A stretch of 64,000 bases of DNA from Panagrolaimus kolymaensis (Eukaryota; Nematoda; Chromadorea; Rhabditida; Panagrolaimidae): contig JAJQJQ010000043.1 of NCBI GenBank assembly GCA_028622995.1, positions 806,001 to 870,000 on the forward strand, given 5' to 3'. Made by a program: the position numbers and the translations under genes. The notes beneath the pieces are model-generated. The model had not been told where the DNA came from. It was given only the letters and a program-made list of their open reading frames with translations, and ran no database searches. Position 1 is the stretch's first letter. Every line of letters starts with the position of its first letter. Below are positions 51,257-62,366 of this stretch, piece after piece.

Positions 51257-51604
51257 AATTTGAAAAAAAATTTACCTAATGTTTCGCGGGTAAAAAAATA
51301 AAAAAACTTCAGTGTCTACCAATAATAATAATAAGTGCTTTTCCCCCATTTCGATCTCATTTTGTCCGGTTGTCGTCGTTTTTTTTGTGATTATTTTTAA
51401 AATATTTTTTTTTTTGCAATAATTTATTTTAATAAAGTATTAATTAAATTCAGTTCACCAATTTCAGCAAGTTTTAATTCTTCAAATTTGTTGTCAACGT
51501 AAAATTATAAAAATTTTGCAAAAATTAGAAATAAATTTCTCAAACATGTATCCAAGTTTTTCAAAATTCAAAATTAATTTTTATATAACAAAAAAGTAAT
51601 TTAT

Positions 51605-52639
51605 TTACATAGATTTAAAAGAAATTTCATTTTTAATTTGTTTATTAGTTTTGAGATTTTTAAAAGCTTCAATGCATCCATCATCGCCAAAAGTGCTGAC
51701 TTTTCGATTAAAATAATGAGTGTGGTCATCGATGCTGAGAGTAAAAAAGTCTGAATCACTGCAATTTTCGTCATCTTCATCAGCACTATCACATTCAACA
51801 AAGGATTGTCCAACTTTCATGTCATTATCGTACCATACTTCAGCTTTATGATGATAATACCCTTCAAAATTCATTGGAGGCACATGAGCCACCATATCTC
51901 GATGATGGGTGAGACGATATGTTTGAATTCCCATGGCATCATATGCTTTTGCAAAGACTTTATCTCCGGTTCGTGGTTGTCCAAAAGTATATAGAATTAC
52001 GTTGGAAGCTGGTTTAAGGCCGGTTTTGACGATGGTTGCAGCAGCGATGGATGCCATTGCTCCACCAACTGAATGGCCTACTACCTACAAATTAAAAAGA
52101 ATTTCCAAAAAATATTTTAATGGAAGAAACAAAAAAATACCCAAATATCATAATTGAAGTAAGTATTTTTCAAAGTGAGAACATCATCTTTCATGCCATT
52201 AGTCCAAACAGTATTAAAACCTTTAAATAAAAATTCTGAAACTTGTCCACCTCCAATAAATGTAACTTTATCATCGAACATGGTTTGAGTGGATTCAGTT
52301 AAAAGTTGGATAATGCTTTCACTACCTCGAAATGCAACAATTATAGCTTTGTCTGGATGACTTAAAGCCGTATATCCAGAGCAATGATCTTTATCAAAAA
52401 CATCACAAGATATTGTTATTTGTCGATATATCTAAAAGTTTAAGGTTTATGAATCGACTTTAGAATTTGCAAAAGCTTACCGAAGCATTAACAAAAGCAT
52501 GTTCCAAGCAAACACCGGGTAATTCACTGTAAGCAGCGGCAGCTAAAGGCATCATTTTATTTCGAGCAAAGTTATCTGTGTAGATTCCAAAAACCACACA
52601 AGGCAATATCAAAATTAACGACAAAATAAAACCCTTCAT
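51605..52639 (-). CDS. Secreted class-3 (Rhizopus-type) lipase
   Basis: Exons 52639-52481, 52431-52141 and 52084-51605 give 309 aa. The ATG at 52639 is chosen because it starts directly with a signal peptide (MKGFILSLILILPCVVFG); an in-frame upstream ATG at 52672 would add 11 polar residues. Alpha/beta-hydrolase landmarks: AIIVAFRGSES (oxyanion region), the nucleophile elbow VVGHSVGGAMA, the catalytic Asp in LTHHRDMVAHVPP, and the His in DDHTHYFN. The extracellular triacylglycerol lipase family is expanded in nematodes. It is likely active because the Ser-Asp-His triad is intact. It converges with the Cys-rich gene, and a TATA box lies 65 bp upstream. Confidence 0.92.
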
Positions 52640-52703
52640 TTTGGTTATTTTTTGTGTTAAACTTATAACCAAAATGTGTTTAAAAATATTTTCAGCGGAG
52701 GGG

Positions 52704-52711
52704 TATTTATA
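52704..52711 (-). promoter_or_regulatory. TATA box of the lipase gene
   Basis: TATAAATA on the minus strand, 65 bp upstream of the ATG at 52639 and followed by a C-rich TACCCCTCC. Confidence 0.65.
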
Positions 52712-53395
52712 GGAAAATACAAGGGTTTCTTATCATTTTTTTGGGCGCCGGAAAGACTAACCCTTAACCATTTTTAAGCCTCATAAACAATGAAAAAGGA
52801 TTGATGTTTGGCTTTATTTTTTTTATCAACGATTGTTTGTGATAAAAAAAACTTATGTATGACTCAGAAACCCACATCACTTTTAACATTTGATAGATGA
52901 ATGGTGTCGTCCATTTTCAGGAAATAGCTTTGAAGCATTGTTATTTTTTTTTTGCATCATTAAAAAAAGTTGACGAATTTAAAAAAATGCTTTTTAACCT
53001 TTTCAAAAATAAAATCATTGATGATATTTTTAGCAACACCAAAATCTAGGAAATGCAATGAAAAAAATGTCTCAAAAAATGAATTAAAATACTCAATGTT
53101 TACGAAATTTTTAAAAAACAATGAAAAAAAAAGTTTGTAAAAATTATATTATTTTTTTCTCCAAATTTAAACAGAATAATTTTAAGCCTACTGCTTTTTG
53201 CATTCAGCTCAAAAGCCTTTTAACTTTAAAGTGTTTTTGTTTATCTTCAAAATATTTTTGATTCTGAATACTAAAAAAACAGCTTTAATTTTTATGTGTT
53301 TATTAAATTATTTTGACATTCATGAGACAAACAAAAATTATTACACACAAAAAAGAATCATAAAAGAAAAAAAAGACGAAAAGAAAAGTTAAAAC
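52712..53395. other. Intergenic
   Basis: AT-rich region between the lipase promoter and the stop codon of the 7TM gene. Nothing was recognised. Confidence 0.5.
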
Positions 53396-54673
53396 TTAAG
53401 GATGCGAGATTAAACTGTTAGTTTTCCAGTTCCCAGATAAAATTGTAACGGTTGTTGTTTCAGAACCAGAAAGGCGAAATTTGAATTTTTGGTACGATTT
53501 GGAAGGATTACAAATCATGAAAAAAACAAATTTAATAAAAGATATGAAAGCTTCTCGATATCCCGTCATAATAAATAAAATTAAAAGACATTCAAATAAA
53601 ACTCGAATTTGAGTAAACATTTGTCGCGGCCGTAAATCCGTGAGACCTGACTTTCCATCAAGCCAAAGAGGAAGGCGAAAATCCAAATACCCAGTATAAT
53701 TTTGATTTGGATTATACGTAATCGAAGTATAAAGATATATGCCAAAATATTGTGGCAAAATAGCTTGAATTTTACGTAAACCTTCGATGAAAAATACAAA
53801 TAAATTCATTAAAGTTTGTAATAAAAGAACCAAATAAATTCGAAGGGATTTAAAGAAATCCGTTCGATTATGTTTAATTTGAAATTTAGCTTGCTTTAAA
53901 ATTTTATACATAATTAATGATGTTGCAATCGAAGATAAAATTAAACAAACTGGAGGTTTTAAATACATTGTAACAGTAAAGATGCTATATAAGGCATTAT
54001 AAAAACGATACAAAAAAACACTTTCCCATTCTTTTCGATCCTTGCATCTCATATCATAATCATCATAATCACTTATATTTAATTCAATTAAACATGGATC
54101 AATATAAGAATCAACTATACGAGTTTTGAGCATAAAAAATAAATTATTAATATCACAAGAAAGAATAATAAAATTAAAAATTAATATAGTCCATAGAATT
54201 CGTAGCTTTTCGGTTAATCTATCATAAAATTCCATAAAATATAAAGCTATAAATCGAGAGGATGTTATAAGAAGTAAAGCGGAAAAAGGATTAGCGAGAA
54301 TAGTGACAATAAAAAATAATTGTAAGGATATCCAATCAGTGCCTTTTAAAAACGGATAATTATCGACGTAATAAAAACATTGTATTCCCGGTAGCTTTAC
54401 ATAATCAGCAGTATAATTTGCACATGAATATGTATGGCATACAAGTAAATCCCAAAATGCTTGATTAACAATAAACCATCGATAATTTGCAGTAATTCCA
54501 CCAAAAATAGATATTAAAATTATTAGTATTAAAAGACCCATGCAAATATATCCCAAATCATAATTATATAAAGTTGCAGCAGAAGCTTCCAAAAAACATC
54601 TAAATCCATCGATGTTTGTAAAGTTTTTACCATACACTTGACAAATAAAAACATTTGGTGTTTTATTATTCAT
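53396..54673 (-). CDS. Intronless seven-transmembrane receptor-like protein
   Basis: A single exon of 425 aa. Hydrophobic segments sit near residues 42-62, 65-80, 112-138 (FIVTILANPFSALLLITSSR), 160-182 (ILWTILIFNFIILSC), 225-255 (LKPPVCLILSSIATSLIMYK), 278-300 (IYLVLLLQTLMNLFVFFIE) and 365-390 (VLFECLLILFIMTGY). SSRFIALYFMEF after helix 3 is placed like the DRY region of rhodopsin-like receptors. The extracellular parts have cysteines and N-glycosylation sites. A nematode chemoreceptor-class GPCR is the most likely identity, but I cannot assign a family. The lack of introns, in a window where every other long gene has them, suggests retroposition or an intron-poor receptor family. Confidence 0.7.
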   Translation of the reverse strand: MNNKTPNVFICQVYGKNFTNIDGFRCFLEASAATLYNYDLGYICMGLLILIILISIFGGITANYRWFIVNQAFWDLLVCHTYSCANYTADYVKLPGIQCFYYVDNYPFLKGTDWISLQLFFIVTILANPFSALLLITSSRFIALYFMEFYDRLTEKLRILWTILIFNFIILSCDINNLFFMLKTRIVDSYIDPCLIELNISDYDDYDMRCKDRKEWESVFLYRFYNALYSIFTVTMYLKPPVCLILSSIATSLIMYKILKQAKFQIKHNRTDFFKSLRIYLVLLLQTLMNLFVFFIEGLRKIQAILPQYFGIYLYTSITYNPNQNYTGYLDFRLPLWLDGKSGLTDLRPRQMFTQIRVLFECLLILFIMTGYREAFISFIKFVFFMICNPSKSYQKFKFRLSGSETTTVTILSGNWKTNSLISHP

Positions 54674-55834
54674 TTTTTATTTCCCAACTTCCTTCTTTTA
54701 AAATTAAAGAAAAAGCTGTACTTTTATAAACTGTTCTTTTGACATTAGCTATTTTATTTAAAAAGTATTTTACACGGAAATTATTTCTATTTTGTTACAG
54801 TATTTTTATAGTATTAAATTGATTTTAAATGCTTATTAAGTTTTCGAGACTTATGTGGGAAGAAAATAAGGGGTGAATCAGTGTGAGCAAAAACAAAAAA
54901 CGGAGTATTAAAAAACACTCAATTTTTTGATATTAACAATTTCCATAAAAATTATTTCTGTTTTGACACAATATTTTCGTCGTTAATAAATTTATTTTTA
55001 ACTGCTTATTAAGTGCTAATTTCAAACTTAAATGCCAATGAGATTAAATAAGCCTTTACAATAACATACAATTTTTTGGTTATTAAAAACACAATTTTTT
55101 GTAGTAAAGTTTGATCAGGGACCGGAACTATAAAGTTGTTAGCAAGAGACTTGGGGGGTTTACCTTATAAGTCCACATATAAGGCACGTGAAAAAAAGCT
55201 TTTGGATTTTAATTGAAGCTTGTTTTTAAAAATAATATTGCTCCCCAATGAGTGGGCTTATTTTCTTTAAAAAATGCTATAAAAAAATTGGTATTAATTG
55301 ATCCCACACCTTTTTAAGAAAAAGAAAAAACAAAGATAAAACAAAAGGAAGAGTTTTTCTAATATAAAAAAAACAAAGATAGCAAAAAAAGTGAAGAAGT
55401 AAACTTCAAAAAACTGACCTTTATTTGAAATTTGTGCCTTTTTTTTCTTTTGTTTTGCGTGTGTAAAGAAGAAAAACAAAAAATCATCATTATTTTATCT
55501 TTTTTAAGCAACACGATCACATATATTTTTTGAAAAAATTTTTTCCAACATCAAAACTATAAACAAAAAATTAACTAGTATTTGTTCAGCTGAAAAATAT
55601 CCATCCTCTTTATTTATGCTTTTTTGTTTCCATAATTTGATTCAACTTTTTCATACAAATAAAAACATCAGCAAACAGAAAAAGGTTTATATGGACAAAA
55701 AACAAAATAAAACAATGCTTAGATTTTTTGTTTTAAAAGCACAATGACTTTTGACTTTCACATTTTTATTTTTTTTTAAATTTCGTAATTTAGTTTTTAA
55801 ATTTAGAAATTAAATATCACCATTTTTTGTCTCC
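54674..55834. other. Intergenic
   Basis: AT-rich divergent region between the 7TM gene (-) and the small gene at 55835 (+). Open frames are Lys/Phe low-complexity. Nothing was recognised. Confidence 0.5.
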
Positions 55835-56188
55835 ATGGCTTTGGCAATATCCGATGATGCAGTTCGAGGACCTACAATTAAAAATGATGCAGGCGAAACA
55901 ACAACCACAGTAACTTTTCCTCCTGCCAACGTCGATGATTCAACTAAAACTATTAGACTCATTTTAGTAAGTTTTTAGAAGTATTGATCTCTTTTCTTTC
56001 TTTTTTTGACAAATAAAAATAAAGTTTTATCCTTGTTTGTTTTTCAGTTAAATGGAGAAATTGAAGCAGCTCAAGGACCAGTAAACAAAGAAGTTATTAT
56101 TACTTTGATGCAAAATGGAAATAATTGGACCTATTCCCGAGACAATGAAACTTTAAATGTTACTTCAGTCACTTCTGAATTATATTAA
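55835..56188 (+). CDS. Small hypothetical protein
   Basis: Two exons, 55835-55966 and 56048-56188, give 90 aa (MALAISDDAVRGPTIKNDAG at the start; NVTSVTSELY at the end). The intron is a clean GTAAGT...TTTTTCAG. The composition is polar and Thr/Asn-rich, with the segment TKTIRLILLNGEIEAAQGPV and no signal peptide or membrane segment. It has no recognised family. It heads the tandem array of small genes to its right, with which it shares no clear sequence apart from the QGPV-type motif (QGPVKDLP in the 60141 gene). Confidence 0.65.
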
Positions 56189-56434
56189 GGATTTTAAATT
56201 CATATAATAAAAAGTAAACCGCTTATAAAAAAAGCAAAGTTGTTAAAACTTTTCCCATTAATAAATTTTATTAACATATTTTTCTAAAGTTTTTCTTTCT
56301 GCAAGACTTATATTTTCCATCGAAAAAGTGACAATTTTATTATTTTTACAAGTTGGAATTTTGAAAAGCTTGGATTCATTTTTTTTAAAGGTGTTTTTTT
56401 TTTATAAGAAATTCATTGAAAAAAGGTTTTTGGT

Positions 56435-57345
56435 TTTATGCGTAATCAAAAAAAGCTAAAAAAACACGATTAAAGGTGCGCTGATATTTTCAAAACAATC
56501 AATCAATAACGAAGACAAAAAAAAAAACGCGGACAAGAGAGAAAAAAAATTCATTGAAAGCATTAATCATTCACCAAACAAAAAATGTTAGCTTTTGGGT
56601 TTCTTTTTTTTGAATATTTTAATTATCTTTTTTTTATTTCTTAATTAAATAATTTTGCAAATAATTTTCATGGGAAGTTAAAAACTTTATTAAGAATTTA
56701 TAATTCTCAAAGAAATAAATAATGGCAGTTGAATCATCCTCATCAATGATAGCAAACAAACAGAAAATAATATTCAAAATTCTGAAGAAAGTCGAGCAAA
56801 TTAAAATAATCAACCAATAGCTTCCACATCAGCTAGTGATAATAAGTGATTCCTCCCAACATAGATTAATTTTCTTAACTTTAGCTCTTCTTTTTTAGGC
56901 CCGCTCCAGCCACTTCAAACAGTTTTTATTAAAATAATTTATCTGATCTCATGTTGATGCATAATGGAATAGTGAGAAAAGAAAATAATGCAGATGATTC
57001 AATCGTCAGCATGGATTCGAAATATTTAAAATTTGAAAGAATAATTTAAAAAAAACTAGCATATTTTTAATTTTTTTATTTTTTATGGCAAGATTCTGCT
57101 TTTTATGAACAAAATAATAATAATCCTTTGATGCTTTATATTCGTGAAATGCTTCAAAAACAAATTGCAGCAGTGAAACAAAACCCGAAAACTTAAGAAA
57201 AACAAGAATCCTTGCTTGTTTTTTTGTTGCTAAATATTAAGTTCCTGTTCAGTCTTTTCCAAAAACAGGCGAATTCAAATGGCTTTTTCAAAAACAAGAG
57301 GAGGAAGATAAAAGCAATGAAACTAATAGCAATGAAGGAAAATAA
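56435..57345 (+). repeat. Duplicated block, copy 1 (copy 2 at 63180-63900)
   Basis: The block contains, in order: a GTGCGCTGA-x-ATTTTCAAAACAATCA segment; a segment ending in ATGTTAGCTTT; a GCAGTTGAATCATCCTCATC segment; GATGATTCAATCGTCAGCAT; the frame PLMLYIREMLQKQIAAVKQN; and PKTGEFKWLFQKQEEED ending at 57345. The same order recurs at 63180-63900 with high identity, except that copy 1 has extra sequence near 56760-56940. The first segment alone also recurs at about 57500 and 60970. These are remnants of a small-gene family. Confidence 0.75.
57259..57345 (+). pseudogene. Fragment of the GEFKWL small-protein family
   Basis: An open 28-codon stretch reads PKTGEFKWLFQKQEEEDKSN and continues to a stop. 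It matches LPKPGEFKYLVQQHQEEKEE of the intact gene at 60141. No start or upstream half is in frame. It may be the last exon of a shorter gene beginning near 56723 or just a relic. Confidence 0.55.
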
Positions 57346-58200
57346 AATGAATAAATTTTTCTATCAAAATGTTTTGTCAAGAAAAAAATAATTCAAGAAA
57401 TTTTAATTAAATCAAACTTTTGTAATTTTCTTTGAACCAAAGCAAAAAAGTATGTATCTTTTTTTGTTTTATAATCAAAAAAACTGCAAGGAAAAAAACA
57501 TTATAAGTGCGCTGAAATTTTCAGAACAATCAATGAAGGAAAAAAAGCGGACGAGGAAAAATGAATATTCATTAAAAGCATCATTCAACAAACAAAAAAA
57601 TGTTAGCTTTGGGTTTTCTTTTTTTTTGAATATTTTTTTTGTTTTTTTTAAAAGTTTTTGTTTCAAAAAATAAAACGAATTTGCTAATTTAACGTCATGA
57701 TGAAGGTTGTTTGGCAATAGCAATTGAATATGATGCTGATAAAAGCCCTACTAATTCTCTCGATAATCTTCAAGTCAATGATACAATAATAAGTATCAAT
57801 ATTTTTTTCTAGATCTCTGAGCGAATCATCTCTAAATGATACACTGATAAGTATCAATAATCTTCTTTCGAATTATGGCCACTGTTTGGAACAAATTTAA
57901 AATAATTGACACAACAAAAATAATGAAAGCATTTACACTATTCACCAGAATTTCTTTGACGGAGATATTAAAGTAAAATTACTTAAAATTACAAGCTTAT
58001 TTCTTCAGTGTCTACCAAATAATTATTATTGCTTTCCTCTTTTGATCGATCTTTTTAATTTCGGTTGTTATTTTTTTTAATATAATGCTCTCTTATTTTC
58101 AAGAGTGACGGTAAAATCTGGGAGTTGGGAGAGAATAAAAAATAAAAATAAAAAAATGAGTGAGAGAGCGAAGGAAAAAGTGGAAGTTTAAAAACACTGT

Positions 58201-58340
58201 TTAAACTTCAAGAAATTCTCGACTAGCATTTTTTTTTTCTTTCGTCCAAATATTATAAAGAAATTGTGATACGGCAAATGGTGTCACATTTGAGCCCAAT
58301 ATTCTTAAAACAACTGCTCCGTCACAGCCAAGCACATTGG
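58201..58340 (-). pseudogene. Innexin-like C-terminal exon
   Basis: Read from a TTTATACAG acceptor, the frame gives NVLGCDGAVVLRILGSNVTP, then FAVSQFLYNIWTKEKK and the end EFLEV. This has the innexin C-terminal pattern (LG-x-DG-x-x-LLR-x-x-x-x-N ... LW). Innexins form invertebrate gap junctions and need four TM helices. Only this end piece is here, so it is probably a relic or the last exon of a broken gene whose TM2 piece is at 59412-59652. Confidence 0.55.
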
Positions 58341-58590
58341 CTGTATAAATTTTTTTTTAATATTTCATTTTTATTTAAGCTTTTATGGTAATTAGTTACC
58401 CTTGAAATTTTGAAATCTTGGGTTTTACTTTATTTTTTAAATTTTAAAAATAATAAAATTATAGAAACAAAATATTCAAAAAGGAAAGAAATCAAAAAAA
58501 GTAAAAAGAAAATGGCTTCTTTCTGTTAGTTAATGCAAAAATCAATAACAAAAAAAATACGGCGGTAAAAAAAAATAAAGGGTTTTTTTG

Positions 58591-58680
58591 TTAGCGCAAA
58601 AAGAAAGAAATTCTAAAACATGTTATGATTAATCCACTTACTGCACCCATCCGCTTTTAATCTATGGTTTCCCAACAAAT
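58591..58680 (+). repeat. Conserved upstream block, copy 1 (others 59970-60060, 61911-61998)
   Basis: GTTAGCGC, a short A-rich run, then ATGTTATGATTAATCCACTT, then ACTGCACCCATCCGCTTT. It occurs three times, each time 100-250 bp before a copy of the GEFKYL small-protein gene. It is therefore probably the duplicated promoter of that family. Confidence 0.7.
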
Positions 58681-58877
58681 GTTTTTTCTTTCAAAAACGC
58701 ACAAAAAAAAGATACAAAAAAAGAAGGAAAAATTTAAGCAAAAATTCATCGGTTTTTTATTTTTTGATTTAAATTTTTTTAGGTTTTTGCTTTTCGTTTC
58801 ATTGTAATTTTTTTTGAAAAACTGAAGAGTCTTTGTTTTTTTCTTTTTTAAGTTACCAAAGTTCTAAAAAATCGCCA

Positions 58878-58919
58878 CCAAAACATGGAGAATTTAAGTG
58901 GTTGTTGGTTCAAAAATAA
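58878..58919 (+). pseudogene. GEFKWL family relic with early stop
   Basis: The frame reads PKHGEFKWLLVQK and hits TAA at 58917 where the intact paralog continues with acidic residues. Downstream sequence still resembles the family. It sits below conserved upstream block copy 1. Confidence 0.6.
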
Positions 58920-59131
58920 GAGGAGTAAACCCAAGAAGATAAAGAAAAAGGCAATGAAGCTAATAGCGAGAAAGAAAAATCAAAGAAAATTTTTTCAATC
59001 AATAAGTTTTGTCAATGCTATCAAAAAAAAAGAAATTCTAATACCATTCCTGAAATATTGTATTTTATAAATAATTAACCAAGTTTTTTGTTTATATTTT
59101 TTTATTACCGTAAAGAAATATCAAAATTTAA

Positions 59132-59385
59132 AGGGAGTGTCTCAGCAAACGAGAAAACTCCTTACAGCGGGTGTTCCTAGCCCGAAAGTTTTTTTTCATT
59201 GTCTCAAAAGCTTACAAAGAGCTTCAGATTTTTTGTAGCTTTTTGTAGCACTTTGTTTTTTTTTCTCAAAATGCTACAAAAAGCTACAAAAATTCGTAGC
59301 ACTTTGTAAGCTTTTGAGACAATGAACTTTCGGGCTAGGAACACCCGCTGTAGTAAAAGTTTTCTCGTTTGCTGAGACACTCCCT
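59132..59385. mobile_element. Hairpin MITE with TTAA flanks
   Basis: The 254-bp element starts AGGGAGTGTCTCAGCAAACG and ends with its reverse complement. The arms are near-perfect for about 110 bp around a short T-rich loop. It is flanked by TTAA on both sides (59128-59131, 59386-59389), the piggyBac target duplication. There is no ORF. It sits between two innexin-like fragments. Confidence 0.85.
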
Positions 59386-59411
59386 TTAACAAAGAAATTT
59401 AGAATTTTTTT

Positions 59412-59652
59412 GTTTGATTTCTTTTTAATTTTTTAATCAAAACAAATTTAATGAAACATTGGCTTTTAACTTTCGAAGCATTCATTTTGAGGAAATTATT
59501 AAACATATTGGAGGCTTCTTTAATTAAGTTGGTTTTAGAATTTTTATTCAAAGCAGCGGCAATCGGAATATATTGAATTGTCTTTTTAAAATTTAATGAT
59601 TCCCAAAAGAAATGTGGGATGGAAGCAACAATAGCTTGTGCCAGTAAAACAA
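59412..59652 (-). pseudogene. Innexin-like TM2 region
   Basis: From a GAATCTCAG acceptor the minus frame reads VVLLAQAIVASIPHFFWESL, then KKTIQYIPIAAALN and KEASNMFNNFLKMN. This matches the second TM helix and following loop of innexins (aromatic/Pro-His-x-x-W pattern). A TGA lies just upstream in frame, and no TM1, TM3 or TM4 was found nearby. It is a relic or an isolated exon. Confidence 0.5.
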
Positions 59653-59969
59653 CTGAGATTCATTGATAAATTACACTCAAAAAAAATGTCCGCAAACGAG
59701 TGACGCCAGCGTAGTTGGCGTAATGACATGTCCGCCCTTTTCGTGTTCTTTTCAGTTTAGAAAATTTTCAAAACGAAGAAATCGCTCTCTTAGTATTTTT
59801 TTAATTTAAAAAAAATAAAAATATTGTAGAAATAAAATATTCAAAAAGGAAAATGCTTAATAAAAATAAAAATAAATTTTTTTCTCTGCAATTTAAAGCT
59901 AAAAAACAAAGCAAAAGAAATTTCTTTTTTTGCTAAAAATAAAACAGAAGAAAATAAAAATTCTTTTTT

Positions 59970-60060
59970 GTTAGCGCCGAAAGAAAAAAAGACTAAAACA
60001 TGTTATGATTAATCCACTCACTGCACCCATCCGCTTTAAATCGTTGTTTTCCCCAAACAA
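59970..60060 (+). repeat. Conserved upstream block, copy 2 (active-gene copy)
   Basis: The same GTTAGCGC ... ATGATTAATCCACTC ... ACCCATCCGCTTT block as at 58591, here 80-170 bp before the intact gene at 60141. Confidence 0.7.
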
Positions 60061-60140
60061 ATTTTTTTTTGACAAAACATGCAAAAAAAAAGAAAAGAAA
60101 ATTTTGACAAAATTAATCGAATTTTTTTGTTGCAGAAAAT

Positions 60141-60859
60141 ATGGCAGCCGAAGATCAAGATGATTATATGAAACGAAAAGCTGAAGATGATGCTCATTAT
60201 AAAGCTGCTTCAGCTATTAAAGCAGAAGAAAGACAGGAATCTGCTGTTTTTGTGGCCACTTACCAAGGACCGGTAAAAGATTTGCCTAAACCCGGCGAAT
60301 TTAAATATCTGGTCCAGCAGCATCAAGAAGAAAAAGAAGAAGATGATTCTGAAGAAGAATCATCAGATGATGATGATTCTTCCACCAGTAAGTTTAAATT
60401 CTGAAACAATTTTATATATATCTTAAAACTTTATTTTTTTAGTCATGAGCGATCAACAAAAAAAAATTAAAAAAATTATTGATAAAAAAAGTTTGTTTAC
60501 AAATTATCTTTCAATAATTTTTTTTATCGTTTTCTTTTTTAGACGAAGAATATGCTGCCAATGCAAAAATGCCTAATTTTTTCAAAAGAGGCATTTCAAA
60601 TGGGGTTTCAGCAGTGCAGAATTTATTTTCAAAAAAGAAGAATAAAAAATTATCAAAATTAACTGGTGGGTTATTTTGTTTTCTTTTTTTCAAATATATA
60701 TAATACTTTTTACTTTGCATTACAAAAAATTATATTAATTGCCTAATATTTTTATACAAAATTTTTTTATTTTTAGTCAAAGGAACCAATCATGAAGTTC
60801 CAGACCAACAGCCCTCGTCTTCCAAGCCTCCGCCAGCTGTGAAAAAAGAAAAAAATTGA
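60141..60859 (+). CDS. Small charged intracellular protein (GEFKYL family)
   Basis: Exons 60141-60387, 60443-60490, 60543-60665 and 60777-60859 join in frame to 166 aa. The 48-nt second exon is phase-neutral and could be skipped. The N-terminal half is acidic and helical-looking (DDYMKRKAEDDAHYKAASAI, AEERQESAVFV). The family motif PKPGEFKYLVQQHQEEKEE comes next, then an acidic Ser run (DDSEEESSDDDDSS). A basic segment follows (MPNFFKRGISNGVSAVQNLF, SKKKNKK), then a Pro/Lys tail. There is no signal peptide. TTGTTGCAG ends 5 nt before the ATG and looks like a trans-splice acceptor. It is the only copy in the tandem array with a full reading frame. Function unknown. Confidence 0.78.
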
Positions 60860-61526
60860 TAACATTTAATCAAATCGAACTTTTGTAATTTTCTTTTTGA
60901 AAAAGCAAAGTATGTATGTATCTTTTTTGTTTTATAGTTCAATAAAAAAATGCTAAAAAAACGCGATTAAAAGTGCGCTGAAATTTTCAAAACAATCAAT
61001 CAATAATGAACACAAAAAAAAGCGGACGACCGAAAAAAAAATTCATTGAAAGCATCGTTCAACAAACAAAAAAATGTTAGCTTTGGGTTTTCTTTTTTTT
61101 GAAAGATATTTATTTTTTTGGATATTAAACTTCATGGCAAAGGTTTGGCAATATCAGTTGAATATGATATGCTGATAATCAGGAACTCTAGGCTCAAAAA
61201 GAAAAATGTAAATAATCAAATGGCGGCGGCAAACAACTCAAAAACTTTAAATGAAACAACAATAAATTATAATATAAATTAGTTGGAAAGTGTCGAACCA
61301 TCTATGGCCGTTTCATCTCAATCAAATTAAAAGTCATCAATCAATAAATTTTGTCAATGCTATCAAAAAATAAGAAATTCTATTAAAAATGTTCCAAGTA
61401 TTTGAATAATTAAAAAGCACAGTTTGTTTGAAAAATTCTGTGAGGAGAATAGAAAAATAATTCAAAAAGTCTTTAAAATTTTTATTGTTTTCATCATTGA
61501 AAATGAAAATAAGAATTTTTTTAAAC

Positions 61527-61685
61527 ATCAAGGCCAGTAAATTCTATGCTTTTTTTTCTTTTTTCAATTATCCAAATTTGATAAATGAATTTGGAAACAG
61601 CCATTGGAGTGGCATTTAAACACAAAATGAGAGAAGCTCCTAATAATCCAAGAACGTCGATAGCAAAGTAACTCATGTCATTCAT
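61527..61685 (-). pseudogene. Innexin-like C-terminal fragment, copy 2
   Basis: The minus frame reads MNDMSYFAIDVLGLLGASLI, then NATPMAVSKFIYQIW. It is parallel to the piece at 58201 (VLGCDGAVVL ... TPFAVSQFLYNIW). After a T-run near 61551 the frame shifts by one relative to that copy, cutting off the EF-type end. It is either a relic or a homopolymer sequencing error. Confidence 0.5.
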
Positions 61686-61910
61686 ATTTCTTTACACTTT
61701 TGAAGCTCTAAAAAAAATACTGCTGCAGTTAAGAGTTTCTAAAAAATTTAGAATTTTGAAGTATAAAAAAGTAATTAAAACAAAATATTCAAAAAGAAAA
61801 GAGTTCAAAAAATAAAAGGAATATGTTTTTTTTTCGATTTATTAAAGTAAAAATATATACCAAAAAACATTTTGGCGCAAAGAAAGGAAAGAAAATGTTT
61901 TTATTTTTTT

Positions 61911-61998
61911 GTTAGCGCAGAAAGAAAAAAACGCAAGACATCTTATGATAAATCCACATACACCCATCCTCTTTTAATCGTTGCTTTCCCCACAAATT
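61911..61998 (+). repeat. Conserved upstream block, copy 3
   Basis: A diverged copy of the GTTAGCGC ... ATGATAAATCCACAT ... CACCCATCC block, 150-240 bp before the decayed paralog at 62151. Confidence 0.6.
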
Positions 61999-62150
61999 TT
62001 AGTTATAAAAACACCTTAAAAAATATGCAAAGAAAAATAATGAAAATAAAAAATTTGACAAAGTTCATCGATTTTCTTTTTTTGGGTTTTTTCATTCTAG
62101 TTTTTCTTTTTGAATATTTGAAAAGCTTGTCTTTCTTTTTTTGATAGCTG

Positions 62151-62366
62151 GTGAATAAGATTTTGATTGCCTTGAAAGAAAAGCAAGCTGAAATTGATAC
62201 TTATTACCAAACATCGTCAGTAGTTAAAACTAAAAAAAGACAGCAATCAAAGACATTTTTTTTTTCAAATTATCAAACCATTGTAGTATTTCATCCAAAA
62301 AAATGGAGAATATTAAAGAATCGTTCAAAAACAGGTGGAAACACAATAAGACGATGGCAACGATAA
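62151..62366 (+). pseudogene. Decayed GEFKYL-family paralog
   Basis: The frame LIALKEKQAEIDTYYQTSSV, then VKTKKRQQSKTFFFSNYQ follows the layout of the intact gene (MKRKAEDDAHYKAASAI, KAEERQESAVFVATYQ). The GEFKYL motif is degraded to KKWRILKNR. There is no convincing start, and the acidic tail is lost. Confidence 0.6.
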
